From Ashinkailepas kermadecensis (lineage: Eukaryota; Arthropoda; Thecostraca; Neolepadidae), in the NCBI GenBank assembly GCA_034440615.1, contig JAOTOM010004580.1, positions 1-64,000 of the forward strand: 64,000 bases of DNA, written 5' to 3'. The position numbers and the translations under genes were made by a program. Shown here piece after piece: positions 22,556 through 33,700 of this stretch. The notes under the pieces were generated by a model. The model searched no databases. It was not told the DNA's origin and saw only the letters and a program-made list of their open reading frames with translations. How positions within the stretch are numbered: position 1 is the stretch's first letter; each line of letters begins with the position of its first letter.

Positions 22556-23265
22556 GTGTGGTTTACTAGCGACTATCGGCACTAATATGTGGCATGCTAC
22601 TCTGTGATAAGCCTCCAATGTCATCCCCAAACGCTGACACCCCCTGCTCTAACCCCATCACCACACGCGCTCCGTTCACGGAGACCCCTGGGCCTGGAGC
22701 CTGTACTGACGACATGCACACACCGTCACACTGTGGGCTTGTTAGGCTGCACATGATGATGGTGTTGCAGATTCTTCTATCACTTTGTCTGTTCGATCCA
22801 AAATAGCCCCTTCACGTGACCTGTATTGATCAGACCTCGCCACTGGATCTATTGCGATTCATCTGGAATCCAAACTCGTACAAGGCCACTAGTCGAGACC
22901 AACTTAACCTTGCACTGCTGCTGTCACACTTCAACTAGCCAGTACCTCACCCATCACCGCTCGAGGTTAGCTCGACGACCAACGCCCAAAATCGACTGCT
23001 CCAGAACAAAACCGTATTCGTCCCATTCGCGCCACATACGATTCTGACGTTCCACAGCGCCACCTATTGTTGTCCGGCACAACCACTACCTGGCCTGTCG
23101 TCGCTAGGCCATAATTCTGAATAGATGATTCACTAAATAACTAACTTCGTCTTTGACCCCGGTAATGGCTTCAACACTAGTCTCCCCTCACCTTCCCTCC
23201 CTCCCGCCGTGCCCGGTGTGATTGCGGGGTACCCCGTGTGACCGCGCGCGTCGACTGGGCCGCAG
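21673..23265. other. ZNF598 intron with microsatellites and a SINE-like fragment
   Basis: About 22165-22320 read on the minus strand has TGGCTGAGATGTAAAATG and GAGTTCGGGTCC, resembling tRNA A and B boxes, so it may be a third, older SINE type. A CA tract lies at 22317-22333 and a TA tract at about 22468-22550. No exon was seen. Confidence 0.5.
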
Positions 23266-23375
23266 CGACTACGAGAGTCTGGCACATCACTTCCACACGG
23301 AGGACTTCCTCTGCGAGCAGGGCGAATGCGGCGAGAAGAAGTTCGTCGTTTTCCGTACTAACATCGATATCCAAG
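23266..23375 (+). CDS. ZNF598: ZNF598 exon 3 (zinc-finger region)
   Basis: The exon is 110 bp with matching phases on both sides. It reads DYESLAHHFHTEDFLC, then EQGECGEKKF and VVFRTNIDIQ. The H-x-x-x-H of one finger and the FLC-E-x-G-x-C start of the last finger are conserved in ZNF598. The acceptor is GGCCGCAG|C and the donor CCAAG|GTGAGT. A short tandem repeat starts about 10 bp after the donor. Confidence 0.93.
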
Positions 23376-23462
23376 GTGAGTTGGACACCGGTAGGTGGTG
23401 CACTGGTGGGATGGGTACCAGTAGGTGGTGTACTGGTGGGCTGGGACCAAGTAAATGGTGTT
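23376..23462. repeat. About 30-bp tandem repeat, 2.5 copies, next to a donor
   Basis: Units on GTAGGTGGTGCACTGGTGGG begin near 23391, just inside the intron after exon 3. The third unit is partial (AAGTAAATGGTG). Confidence 0.8.
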
Positions 23463-23600
23463 AAACCTGCCTCGTGCTGCTGTATATCTCAGTGCAACGC
23501 ACCACCGCGCCGCGGCATAACCCATACCCAGCGAAACCAAGCGCCACCCCGTGCTGCCGTGAAGCCATAGCCAACGGAGCCGACATTTGCCGTGCCACAG

Positions 23601-23741
23601 CACACAAGGCGGCGGAGCACTCTGACAACAAGAGTCGGTGCCAGCCGCGGCAGGAGCACACGTAGCGCTTGACTTCAGCTCCGATTCGGCCGGCAGGCGG
23701 CGCCGCAACGGCCGCGACCGGAGCGACGTCTACGGTGGCAG
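23601..23741 (+). CDS. ZNF598: ZNF598 exon 4, with an apparent one-base loss
   Basis: It begins AHKAAEHSDNKSR, the conserved continuation after the last finger, then PRQEHT in one frame. A TAG follows at 23663 in that frame. Shifting by one base restores VALDFSSDSAGRRRRNGR and DRSDVYGG to the donor. Family members have an R-Q-x-x-x-[IV]-x-L-x-F-S block exactly across the break. The acceptor is GTGCCACAG|C and the donor GGCAG|GTGCGG. The simplest reading is a one-base deletion near 23655-23662, real or from assembly. The exon end and donor are amplified in the array that follows. Confidence 0.85.
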
Positions 23742-24545
23742 GTGCGGTCATGGTATGGTTTCCGGGTCCAGTCATACGGCGACAGGTACGGACCTCACTA
23801 CGGCGGCAGGTACGGTTACGGTATGGTGTTATGGTCCAGTCCTACGGCGGCAGATACAGTCATAGTATGGTGTCCTGGTCCAGTCCTACGGCGGCAGGTA
23901 CGGACCTCACTACGACGGCAGGTACAGTCACGGTATGGTGTTATGGTCCAGTCCTACGGCGGCAGGTACGGACCACACTACGGCGGCAGGTACGATCACG
24001 ATATTGTGTTATGGTCCAGTCCTACGGCGGCAGGTACGGTCATGGTATGGTGTCCTGGTCCAATCCTACGGCGGCAGGTACGGTCATGGTATGGTGTCCT
24101 GGTCCAATCATACGGCGGCAGGTACGGTCATGGTATGGTGTCCTGGTCCACTCCTACGGCGGCAGGTACGTTCATGGTATGGTGCCCTGATCCAGTCCTA
24201 CGGCGGCCGGTACGGTCATGGTATGGTGTCCTGGTCCAGTCATACGGCGGCAGGTACGGTCATGGTATGGTGCCCTGATCCAGTCCTACGGCGGCAGGCA
24301 CTGTCATGGTATGGTGCCCTGATCTAGTCCTGCGGCGGCAGGTACGGTCATGGTATGGTGCCCTGATCTAGTCCTACGGCGACAGGCACGGTCATGGTAT
24401 GGTGCCCTGATCTAGTCCTACGGCGGCAGGTACGGCCATGGTATGGTGTCCTGGTCCACTCCTCCGGCGGCAAGTACGGTCATGGTATGGTGTCCTGATC
24501 CAGGCTAATCCAGTCCGACATGACAGGTACGGACACGGCATATTG
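23742..24545. repeat. About 44-bp minisatellite, about 18 units, each with a copy of the exon 4 donor
   Basis: Each unit reads TACGGCGGCAG|GTACGGTC, then TGGTATGGTGTCCTGGTCCAG. The exon itself ends TACGGTGGCAG|GTGCGGTCA, then TGGTATGG, so the array starts in the exon and each unit includes a 5' splice-site copy. Unit length varies; a few shortened 20-24-bp units interrupt the left part. Confidence 0.95.
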
Positions 24546-25374
24546 TCCTGATCCAACCCAATCCAATCTGATCCAGTCAAACACGTGCCTGCTGCACGTG
24601 CCGCTCAGGTCAGGTTAGGTCTGGCGAATTACATGGTCTGCAAGAGCGTCTGTATACGCTCTCCCTCTGTGTGATTGCGTCGTCTGCTTCAGGACATGCA
24701 CGGACATGAATTTGATTCCATATCATGGCGGTGCCGTTACCCAGCGTGGTCAGCAGTGAGCAGGATGGTGTACCCGACGGTGGTGGATGGATGCATTCGC
24801 GGCACGATTGAATTCATGTTTGGGATCTGGGAGCTGAAGTGGAAAATGTCATTGCCATTTCATTTGGTGATGATAGTTTCCCTTCTGTGTCTGGCATCAC
24901 GAGTACCCTGTTGCACTTGTCAGTGCGTTTTGGTATTACTGTGGAAGAGCAATAGGTTTATAGTTGTTTCAAACAGCACCATCCAAGGAAAAGGCAAGGA
25001 CGATTTCTTGGGGAGGATAATGTGGATGGAAAAAATGCAGGACAAGGCTGTTTTCCAACCCTGCCTCACGTTCTATATGTCACCATACAGAGAGATTTAG
25101 TGATGTGTCATCTTAGGGTCGAAACGTGTTCTATCTTGTGGGACTGCTGTGATCATGAAGAGCCAGAACGTGATTTGCGAAATATATCAGCTTGGAGGTG
25201 ACCACGGAAACCAATTAGTTGTTGTTGAACATTCACCGCACCACCTTCCCCCTGTACTTCTCGTATCAAAGCACCATATGCTCTGACTCCGACGCGTTTT
25301 TTTTAGAACACGTTGCTGGAGACGACTCCACAGCATTGCAGAATGTGAAGTATCGCTGCTGACCAGTTGACCAG
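24546..25374. other. ZNF598 intron, no supported exon
   Basis: A plus-strand frame of about 140 codons follows an acceptor-like TGCTTCAG near 24692. Its composition is not coding-like and it has no family match that I recognise. Confidence 0.45.
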
Positions 25375-25490
25375 TTGGGAGAGATGACCGGCTTCTCTCA
25401 CCTCCGACGGGAGCTGACCCCCGACCCTCAGCCTGGAGAGATGACCGGTTTCTTTCCCCCAGACGGGAGCCGGCGCCGGACCCTCCGCCA
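25375..25490. repeat. 57-bp tandem duplication spanning a 3' splice site
   Basis: GAGAGATGACCGGCTTCTCT at about 25378 and GAGAGATGACCGGTTTCTTT at about 25435 start two copies. Each includes a pyrimidine stretch and a GACGGGAG exon start. Only the second copy has a clean CCCCCAG|ACGGGAG acceptor. Confidence 0.8.
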
Positions 25491-25594
25491 CGGCCGTCGA
25501 CGCCTCCCGCGCCGCCCAGTGTGAACACGAACAGCACGCAGGAGTTCCCGACCCTGGCTGGAGAAAGAGCCGGCGGCGCCGAGCTCAGCGGCAG
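25463..25594 (+). CDS. ZNF598: ZNF598 exon 5, first acidic FP-T-L motif
   Basis: The exon is 132 bp: one base, 43 codons and two bases. It reads REPAPDPPPRPSTPPAPPSV, then NTNSTQEFPTLAGERAGG. Short acidic [DE]-FP-x-L motifs in proline-rich linkers are a feature of the ZNF598 C-terminal half. The acceptor TTTCTTTCCCCCAG|A is strong and the donor is GGCAG|GTCAGT. A second donor copy (CCAAG|GTCAGT) lies about 39 bp downstream. I am less sure of this exon than of the finger exons because the linker is poorly conserved. Confidence 0.75.
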
Positions 25595-25879
25595 GTCAGT
25601 CGAGGTCGCCGGCTCGCGCTCAGCACCGCCAAGGTCAGTGTCGTGCCGCGACCGTCGTGTCATGGTTTGCGGGTGATGCATCTCTCCAGTAATGCAGTAA
25701 TGCAGTCACTCGTGCTCTGCAGCTCTTGACGGCGAGACAATGTTTCCTTTGGCGTGTGCACGTGAGGTCTCCTGATGCGCCGCTGTCTCGACCTGGTCTG
25801 ACATACCTGTGTCGGCCTAGCAACCTGACGTGCCCCTGTATCGACCTCACCCCACCCCATCCCTAATCGACGTGCTGTT
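25595..25879. other. Short ZNF598 intron segment
   Basis: It contains the second donor-like GCCAAGGTCAGT near 25633, which looks like a two-copy duplication of the exon 5 end. No other feature was seen. Confidence 0.45.
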
Positions 25880-26261
25880 GTGTCAGCCATCTGCTCTGTG
25901 CCGGCCATGAACCCTGTGCGCGTGATTTACCTTTGTGTCGGCCATGTGCACTGTGCCCTGTGCTCGTGATGTACCCCTGTGTATGCCATGTACCCTGCGC
26001 TCGTGACGTACCTCTGTGCCCGTGACTTACTCCTGTACCCTGTGCCCGTGACGTACCCATGTGCCGGCCATGAACCTTGTGCCCGTGGCTTACCTCTGTG
26101 TCGGCCATGTACCCTGCGCTCGTGACGTGCCTGTGACTTACTCCTGTACCCTGTGCCCGGGACGTACCCCTGTGTCGGCCATGTGTCCTGTGCCCGTAAC
26201 TGCCCCTGTGTCGGCCATGTGCCCCGTGCCCTGTGGCCGTGACGCACCCCCGTGTCGACAG
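25880..26261. repeat. Degenerate 33-37-bp minisatellite ending at a 3' splice site
   Basis: Units on CCCGTGACGTACCCCTGTGT then CGGCCATGTA repeat about ten times with deletions. The last, GACGCACCCCCGTGTCGACAG, forms the acceptor of the exon at 26262. Confidence 0.8.
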
Positions 26262-26489
26262 GGGCTGTAACCTGGCGCAGCGTGTGGCGGTGGCCGCCGG
26301 GAAGACGGTGCGCAACGCCTCGTCTCGCGGCCGGCCGTGGTCTCCATCAACGACGACGACTTCCCCACGCTGGACGGCCGGGCTCCGGCCGTCACCGCCG
26401 CCGCCCCAACTGCCGCACCGGCCTTCAGCGCCGGCGGGCCCCGGCGGCGGCGGCGTTCCAGATTCCATTCAAAATTGGTCCACGGATAG
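26262..26489 (+). CDS. ZNF598: ZNF598 exon 6, second acidic FP-T-L motif, with an apparent one-base loss
   Basis: The first base completes a codon from exon 5, then GCNLAQRVAVAAGKTVRN follows in one frame. The next stretch makes sense only one base earlier: VVSINDDDFPTLDGRAP. A frame change around 26325-26340 would join them. The DDDFPTL motif matches the acidic FP-x-L theme of the family. In the second frame a TAG falls at 26487, inside the satellite that starts near 26459, so the true exon end is uncertain and more C-terminal coding may be missing. Confidence 0.68.
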
Positions 26490-27530
26490 TGCTCGATGCA
26501 CTGATCATCGTGAGCATACAAGCTAAGAGGGGCGTTCATAAACAGCTCAGATATGCAAGGTCAAATGTCGTGGTCATTGTGGTCGGACTCTTCAGATTTC
26601 TTTCAAAATTGGTCCCCAGATAGTACTCGATGCACTGATCATCATGAGCTAAAAGCTAAGAGGGGCGTTCATAAAAAAAAACAGCTGAGCTATTCAGGTT
26701 CAAAGGTCAGACTCCATGAGGTCGGCCTCTTCAGATTACCTCCAAAATTGGTCCACAGATACCACGCGAAGTACTGATCATCGTGAGCATAAAAGCTAAG
26801 AGGGGCGTTCATAAACAGCTGAGATATTCAAGGTCAAAGGTCAGAGTCCATGAGGTCGGACTCTTCAGACTCCCTTCACAATTGGTCCACAGGTAGTTCT
26901 CGATGCACTGATCATGAGAATTAAAGCTAAGAGGGATGTTCATAAGCAGCTGAGATATTCAAGGTCAAAGGTCAGAGTCCATGAGGTCGGACTCTTCAAA
27001 TTTCCTTCACAATTGGACCCCAGATAGTACTCGATGCACTGCTCATCATGAGCATAAAAGCTAAGAGGGGCGTTCATAAACAGCTGGATTATTCCGGTCA
27101 AGACTTCTTCCCGTGCGAATATGCAGCAATAATATGCACGAAACGAATATCAATATGTACGTCAAGCTAGATTGATATTATATTCTTACCGGTGGAACAT
27201 CGTGGAAGCGAGCATACTGGTAGAGTTTGGCACCCTGATTATCAGGAACTCAACCACGAAGCCGAATTACAAAACACTACGGAGATATTCGGGGTCAATG
27301 GTCAAAGGTCATCGAGATCGGACTCCTCTGATTTTCTTCAAAATGGGTACACGGGTAGTACTCGACGCACTGATCATCATGAGCATAAAGGCTAAGAGGG
27401 GCGTTCGTAAACATCTGAGATATTCAAGGTCGAAGGTCAGAGTCCATGAGGTGGGACTCTTCAGATTTCCTTCAAAATTGGTCCCCAGATAGTACTCGAT
27501 GCACTGATGCACTGAAGCTTCAACGCCAAA
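26459..27530. repeat. About 135-bp satellite, about 7 copies
   Basis: The landmarks TTCAAAATTGGTCC, CTCGATGCACTGATCAT and AGCTAAGAGGGGCGTTCAT recur near 26.46, 26.60, 26.73, 26.87, 27.00, 27.33 and 27.46 kb. A non-satellite insert of about 0.2 kb lies at about 27095-27295. Confidence 0.9.
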
Positions 27531-28949
27531 CCGGAAAGCAAATCCGTCACAGACTACACCACAGCAACAGAAACAGAAACAAACAAAAACAGAAATACCC
27601 AGCAGCAATAGCAACACCCAACAGCAACAGCAACGCCCATCGCTCCCAAGGGTCTTGGTAATACCGAAGCATCAAACCAAAGTACGGTATGGACGATTTT
27701 AGATAACACAATCACGTCTTTGGTTTCACCGGGACAACACCAATCCAGCAATGTAAGCTAGCTGGAGAAGTCGTCCACAGACAGATCACTATTTATGTGA
27801 ACACAAGCCACCCTTTCGAACACAGCAACATGGATCCCACCTGTGCCACTCAGTATTTTTACTGAATTGATCTATACTTTCTTGTGCATGATTTCACTAT
27901 TTACAACGATCATGTTATCGGCCACGTGCTCCATCGCATGTGCACCGATTTTAACAAGCGTGTGAGGGTGCAGATCGTCTCCGCTATTGAATGAAACGCA
28001 TTTGCATGGACATCCTGGCATGTTCTTAAAGCTGTATTGTGCATTCAATATCATTGGGACTGCTCTTCACCTTTTTGAAACTGTGACTGACGAGGGCAAG
28101 TAACAGCCACTTGTAAACGTGGAATGTGCCTTCCGCTGTACTGCAATACAATGAAATTCAATGAGGACCCGTAGTGATACGGTGGCAACGAATGCTCTGC
28201 ACATACATCATTGCTACCGCATACCATGAACACCAGCTCCCAATACTGACCTATGCAACCGTCTGCTGTTCCAGTAGTGTGGCAGCATCCAATAAATGGG
28301 GATTGATGTCAAATTATTTTTGATTGTCTAGTTGCTACTCATTACTGTAGCCAATCAGGCTGTGTTATCTTGAATTTTGGAAGCTGATTGGTTAACGATG
28401 GGCCTCCATATCCGGTACGGCTATGGATGTTAATTGGATGGGCTCGCACGGATTCTGATTTGGGCGGATTTGAAAACTTCACTCGGCGTTATGCTCTATA
28501 CTGCATGTTTCTTTCCAGGGGCACAGGCTCTCCATTGGCTCGGATGGGATCAGCAACGGTATCGAATAGGCATTCTGTCAAATGTCTTGTCGTGCTCGTG
28601 CATTTCGTGGAACGCCTATGACTTTCAAAATGTGTCAGGAAAATAACGCAGAAATAGCTATTTACTGACATGCATCACGGTACTTCGGAATACCCCGACG
28701 TGTCACTCATGATCAGTCAGTTGATGTGATGAGAGCGACAATATTTGTCCGGCATTTGCTTGGGCTTGGCCGAACCCCATCGACTGCCGGCGACGTTCAG
28801 TGCCCCTTCCCTTGTCTATCACAGCTTGCAATGGACGGCACGTACATACCCGGGCCCCGGCGGAAATCGATGTTTATACAAGGCCACTGCACAACACTGC
28901 ATTCCATCAGAGCAACAGCAGCATTCCTGCGTGCAGACCCAGTCACACT
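27531..28949. other. Unassigned intergenic DNA
   Basis: A CAR-rich simple stretch (AACAGAAACAGAAACAAAC) lies at 27555-27640. No gene is supported in the rest. Confidence 0.45.
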
Positions 28950-29155
28950 TCACTCGACACAGGTCCGACACAAGTTCGACACGAGTTCGCCACGGGCCCG
29001 ACACGGATCCGACATCAGTTCGACACGGGTCCGACACAGCACCAGGCACTTCATCAGGCACAGGTCCAACAAAAGTTCGACACGAGTTCGCCACGGGTCC
29101 GACACGGATCCGACATGAGTTCGACACGGATCCGACACAGATCCGGTTACCACTT
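28950..29155. repeat. Degenerate 11/22-bp minisatellite
   Basis: Units on GTCCGACACGGATCCGACA and GTTCGACACGAGTTC alternate, with one internal break near 29040. The array ends a few tens of bases from the exon candidate on the minus strand. Confidence 0.85.
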
Positions 29156-29178
29156 CTTCGTGGTGGACTCGCAACAGA

Positions 29179-29493
29179 TCAGTCGACCGCCTCGCCGACC
29201 TCGTCCGGCGGGAAGTCCAAGCTGTAGCCGTTGCTGCCGCAACAGGGGTGCATCCAGACGCCGCCGGCATCTAGAGGTACAATGGGAAGCAGCGGGGCGG
29301 TCGGCCGGCGGTGCCCGGCGGGCATCTCGCGGGCGGCCGGAACGACCTCGAGCAGCATGTTCTGCCCGCAGGGCAGCTGGCCTCGGGAGCACCGGAGCCC
29401 GATCACCCGCCTCCTTGGCACGCTCCCGCCAAGTGTGTTTTTACTCGGTGGGCCCGTGGCCAGATGCTGGCCTCCTTGAAGGCTCCACATCAT
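29179..29493 (-). CDS. Unidentified terminal exon candidate
   Basis: A very strong acceptor (TTTTTTTTTGCAG|ATGATG) opens a 104-codon frame ending in TGA. The frame has high G/C at third positions. It contains RRRVIGLRCSRGQLPCGQNM, then VWMHPCCGSNGYSLDFPPDE near the C-terminus. I do not recognise the family. Composition and splice signal resemble the known host exons, so a real last coding exon of a minus-strand gene is likely. No upstream exons were found between 29.5 and 30.8 kb. Confidence 0.5.
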   Translation of the reverse strand: MMWSLQGGQHLATGPPSKNTLGGSVPRRRVIGLRCSRGQLPCGQNMLLEVVPAAREMPAGHRRPTAPLLPIVPLDAGGVWMHPCCGSNGYSLDFPPDEVGEAVD

Positions 29494-30788
29494 CTGCAAA
29501 AAAAAACACCGTGTACAAAATAAGAGTGTGAGAGGTGGGCGCCATTTGGCGAAAACGCAACACAAAGTTTTAACTCACCCAACCGATACCGCTGGATGAG
29601 TGTTGTCACGAGTAAGGCCACAAGCAGGGGGCGTCTTCCTTCAACTGCTAGAACGCTCATCAACTTGAGCGGAACCTGACTTGACAACCAGGTGGCGTCA
29701 GACAAGAGGGGTTTCACATTTCACTTTCACTAGAGGGGAACAACTATGGCGTCCCGAAATTGTTAATTGCGGTTTAGGTTCCTGACTTGAGGCTAGGTCA
29801 ACATCTGCGTTAGTTGCCATTTCGAGTGGAAAAAAACTTCGGGGTGGGCTTTCAAGCAAAAAATGATCGAGCATGCTACAAACATTCTAATTTAAGGTAT
29901 GTGAAATACGACGAACTTCAACAATTATCATGTTTATTCTACACAATGTCATGTTTTGAGAATGCTGCTGTTCCTCGCAGTCATATCTAAACCCGGTTTC
30001 GGCACCGCGTAATTAGTGCCACATGACATTGACAGGCCAGTCAATGTCCTGAGATGGCCTGATCTCGTGTGGTCAGACCATATTTGACCTGAATTGGCCT
30101 ATCCATGAAATGAGCTCCAAACATTGCACACTTTGGCTAAGGCTGACTTGATCGTATATCAATATATGCATTGTCCCAGCGTTACCTAAGGTCAGGTCAC
30201 AAGGTCACAAGGTCCGAACCTGGATAGTTCCGAACCTAGTGAACTTCTTTTTTAGAACTGCAGTTCGAATTATTGACGGGGTGGCTTTATGGACCAGCAT
30301 CCTATTGCTATGCAGTTTGTTGCGTGGATCATGGCATAGCCACCCGATCCGTGAATTCCAGTTCAACGGCAGAACTTTGACCAAGAGCTTAGCATGCCAT
30401 GAATGGAGGATTTGCCGCGGCGCGGGGGCGGGCGGGGCCAACGGTGCGGCGTGCGCTACGTGTTGTGCGCGCGTGCTGCTGAGCCTGGGGCATTCCAGCA
30501 CGATTCAACAGGTGATTAACACCCGACCATCTCGGATTCTCTTGAAAATTGGTACCCAGGGTAATCAGGTGCCCAGATTCCGAATCTGAAAGGCTTAGGT
30601 TTATCGGAGCAGTGGGTGTTGAGTTGTAGCCTCGGGCAGTTTTTTTTTTAAAGTTGGAATACAAGGTTTTTTGGGAGACGCCATAACTCCCATAAAACTG
30701 AAAGTAACCTAGTAAAATGATATATCGTTAGAATCGTAAAATCACAAGAATTGTTGTGGTGTAGCTCATTGTTGAAAATTTCGAAATT
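29494..30788. other. Unassigned DNA upstream of the exon candidate
   Basis: No clear exon. A short string near 30530 (CTTGAAAATTGGTACCCAG) recalls the start of the 135-bp satellite unit. Confidence 0.4.
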
Positions 30789-33700
30789 TTGTTTTGTAAA
30801 ATCTATCGGCGGGCCGTCCGGCGCTCGCCGATAGACGGCCGCCGGTCGCTGCCGCTCCCGGCTGCCGTCTATCGCTCGCTGGCCGCAGCCCGAGCACCCC
30901 GGACAGCCGGCACCCGGGCCGTCCGGCGCTCGCCGATCGCTGCCGCTCCCGGCTGCCGTCTATCGCTCGCTGGCCGCGCCCGAGCTGCCGCTCACGACGG
31001 CGTGGGGGGCTGTTTGTCTGTCTGTATATAGACGGCGTCGGAAGCGAGCGATAGACGGCGTCGGTAGCTGTCTGTCTGTCTGTCTAGAGATGGCGTCGGG
31101 AGCGAGCGATAGACGGCGTCGGGAGCTGTCTGTCTGTCTGTATATAGACGGCGTCGGAAGCGAGCGATAGACGGCGTCGGTAGCTGTCTGTCTGTCTGTC
31201 TAGAGATGGCGTCGGGAGCGAGCGATAGACGGCGTCGGGAGCTGTCTGTCTGTCTGTATATAGACGGCGTCGGAAGCGAGCGATAGACGGCGTCGGTAGC
31301 TGTCTGTCTGTCTGTCTAGAGATGGCGTCGGGAGCGAGCGATAGACGGCGTCGGGAGCTGTCTGTCTGTGTCTATAGACGGCGTCGGGAGTGGGCGATAG
31401 ACGGCGTCGGAAGCGAGCGATAGACGGCGTCGGGAGCTGTCTGTTTGTCTGTCTGTCTATAGACGGCGTCGGGAGCGAGCGATAGACGGCGTCGGGAGCG
31501 AGCAATAGACGGCGTCGGGAGCTTTTGTCTGTCTATATATAGACGGCGTCGGGAGCGAGCGATAGACGGCGTCGGGAGCTATCTGTCTGTCTGTCTATAG
31601 ACGGCGTCGGGAGCGAGCGATAGACATCGTCGGGAGCGAGCGATAGACGGCGTCGGGAGCTATCTGTCTGTCTGTCTATAGACGTCGGGAGCGAGCGACA
31701 GACGGCGTTGGGAGCGAGCGATAGACGGCGTCGGGAGCGGGCGATAGACGGCGTGGGGAGCTGTCTGTTAGTTAGTTAGTTAGTTAGTTGAGTTTAAGGG
31801 CGCTTCGACCAAAGTGTGATCATTTAGTGCCCATAACTTTTAGGTCAGCGTTTCAGTTAGTCATGCGGACAGGTGCTACCGGGGTGAGTAGATGGCCCGA
31901 AAACTGATCGCTTTCAGAAAGCGGAATATGTTGCCAGAATGAACTACGTCTGAGTCATCAGCCAGTGAGTGATAGACGGCGTGGGGAGCTGTCTGTCTGT
32001 CTATCTATAGACGGCGTCGGGAGCGAGCGATAGACGGCGTCGGGAGCTGTCTGTCTGTCTATCTATAGACGGCGTCGGGAGTGAGCGATAGACGGCAGTC
32101 GGGAGCGAGCGATAGACGGGGTCGGGAGCGAGCGATAGACGGCGCCGGGAGCGAGCGATAGACGGCGTCGGGAGCTGTCTGTGTGTCTGTCTATAGACGG
32201 CGTCGAGAGCGAGCGATAGATGGCGCCGGGAACGAGCGATAGACGTCGTCGTGTGCCGTCTGTCTGTCTGTCTATAGACGGCGTCGGGAGCGAGCAATTG
32301 ACGTCGACGTGAGTGAGCGATAGACGGCGTCGGGAGTTGTTTGTCGGTCTGTATATAGACGGCGTCGGGAGCGAGCGATAGACGGCGTCGGGAGCGAGCG
32401 ATGGACGGCGTCGGCAGCTGTCTGTCTGTCTGTCTGTCTATGGACGGCGTCGGGGGCTGTCTGTCTGTCTGTCTATAGACGGCGTCGGGAGCGAGCGATA
32501 GACGGCGCCGGGAGCTGTCTGTCTGTCTGTGTATAGACGGCGTCGGGAGCGAGCGATAGACGGCGTCATGAGCGAGTGATAGACGGCGTCGGGAGCTGTC
32601 TGTCTGTCTGTCTATAGAGGGCGTCGGAGCGAGCGATAGACGGAGTCGGGAGCTGTCTGTCTGTCTGTCTATAGACGGCGTCGGGAGCGAGCGATAGACG
32701 ACGTCGGGAGCTGTCTGTCTGTCTGTGTATAGACGGCGTCGGGAGCGAGCGATAGACTGCGTCGGGAGCTGTCTGTCCGTGTGTCTATAGACGGCGTTGG
32801 GAGCGAGCGATAGACGGCAGTCGGTAGCGAGCGATAGACGGCGTTGGGAGCGAGCGATAGACGGCGCCGGGAGCGAGTGATAGACAGCGTCGGGAGCTGC
32901 CTGTCTGTCTAAAGACGGCGTCGGGAGCGAGCGATAGACGGCGTCGGGAGCGAGCGATAGACGGCGGCGGGAGCGAGCGATAGACGGCGTCGGGAGCTGT
33001 CGGTCTGTCTGTCTATAGACGGCGTCGGGAGCGAGCGATAGATGTCGCCGGGAACGAGCGATAGATGGTGTGGGGAGCTGTCTGTCTGTCTGTCGATGGA
33101 CGGCGTCGGTAGCGTGTGATAGACGGCGTCGGGAGCGAGCTGATAAACGGTGTCGGATGCTGTCTGTCTGTCTGTCTATAGACGGCGGCGGGAGCGAGCG
33201 ATAGACGGCGTCTGTCTGTCTGTATATAGACGGCGTCGGGAGCGAGCGATAGATGGCGCCGGGAGCGAGCGATAGACGGCGTGGGGAGCTGTCTGTCTGT
33301 CTGTCGATGGACGGCGTCGGTAGCGAGTGATAGACGGCGTCGGGAGCGAGCGATAAACGGTGTCTGATGCTGTCTGTCTGTCTGTCTATAGACGGCGGCG
33401 GGAGCGAGCGATAGACGGCGTCGGGAGCGAGCGATAGACGGCCTCTGGATCGAGCGATATACTTCCCGGGTGCAGCCCCCCGAGCCGGCCAGCGAGCGAT
33501 AGACGGCGTCCGGAGCGAGCGATAAACGGCCCGGGTGCAGCCGCCCGGGCCGGCCAGGGAGTGATAGACTGCGTAGGGAGCAAGCGATAGACAGCGTCGG
33601 GAGCGAGCGATAAACGGCGTTGGGAGCGAGCGATAGATGGCCCGGGTGCAGCCGTCCGAGCCGGCCATCGAGCGATAGACGGCGTCGGGACCAAGCGATA

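Noticed and set aside
24675..25100. Additional ZNF598 exon after TGCTTCAG
   Set aside because: Open frame but no conserved residues, and composition unlike the other exons.
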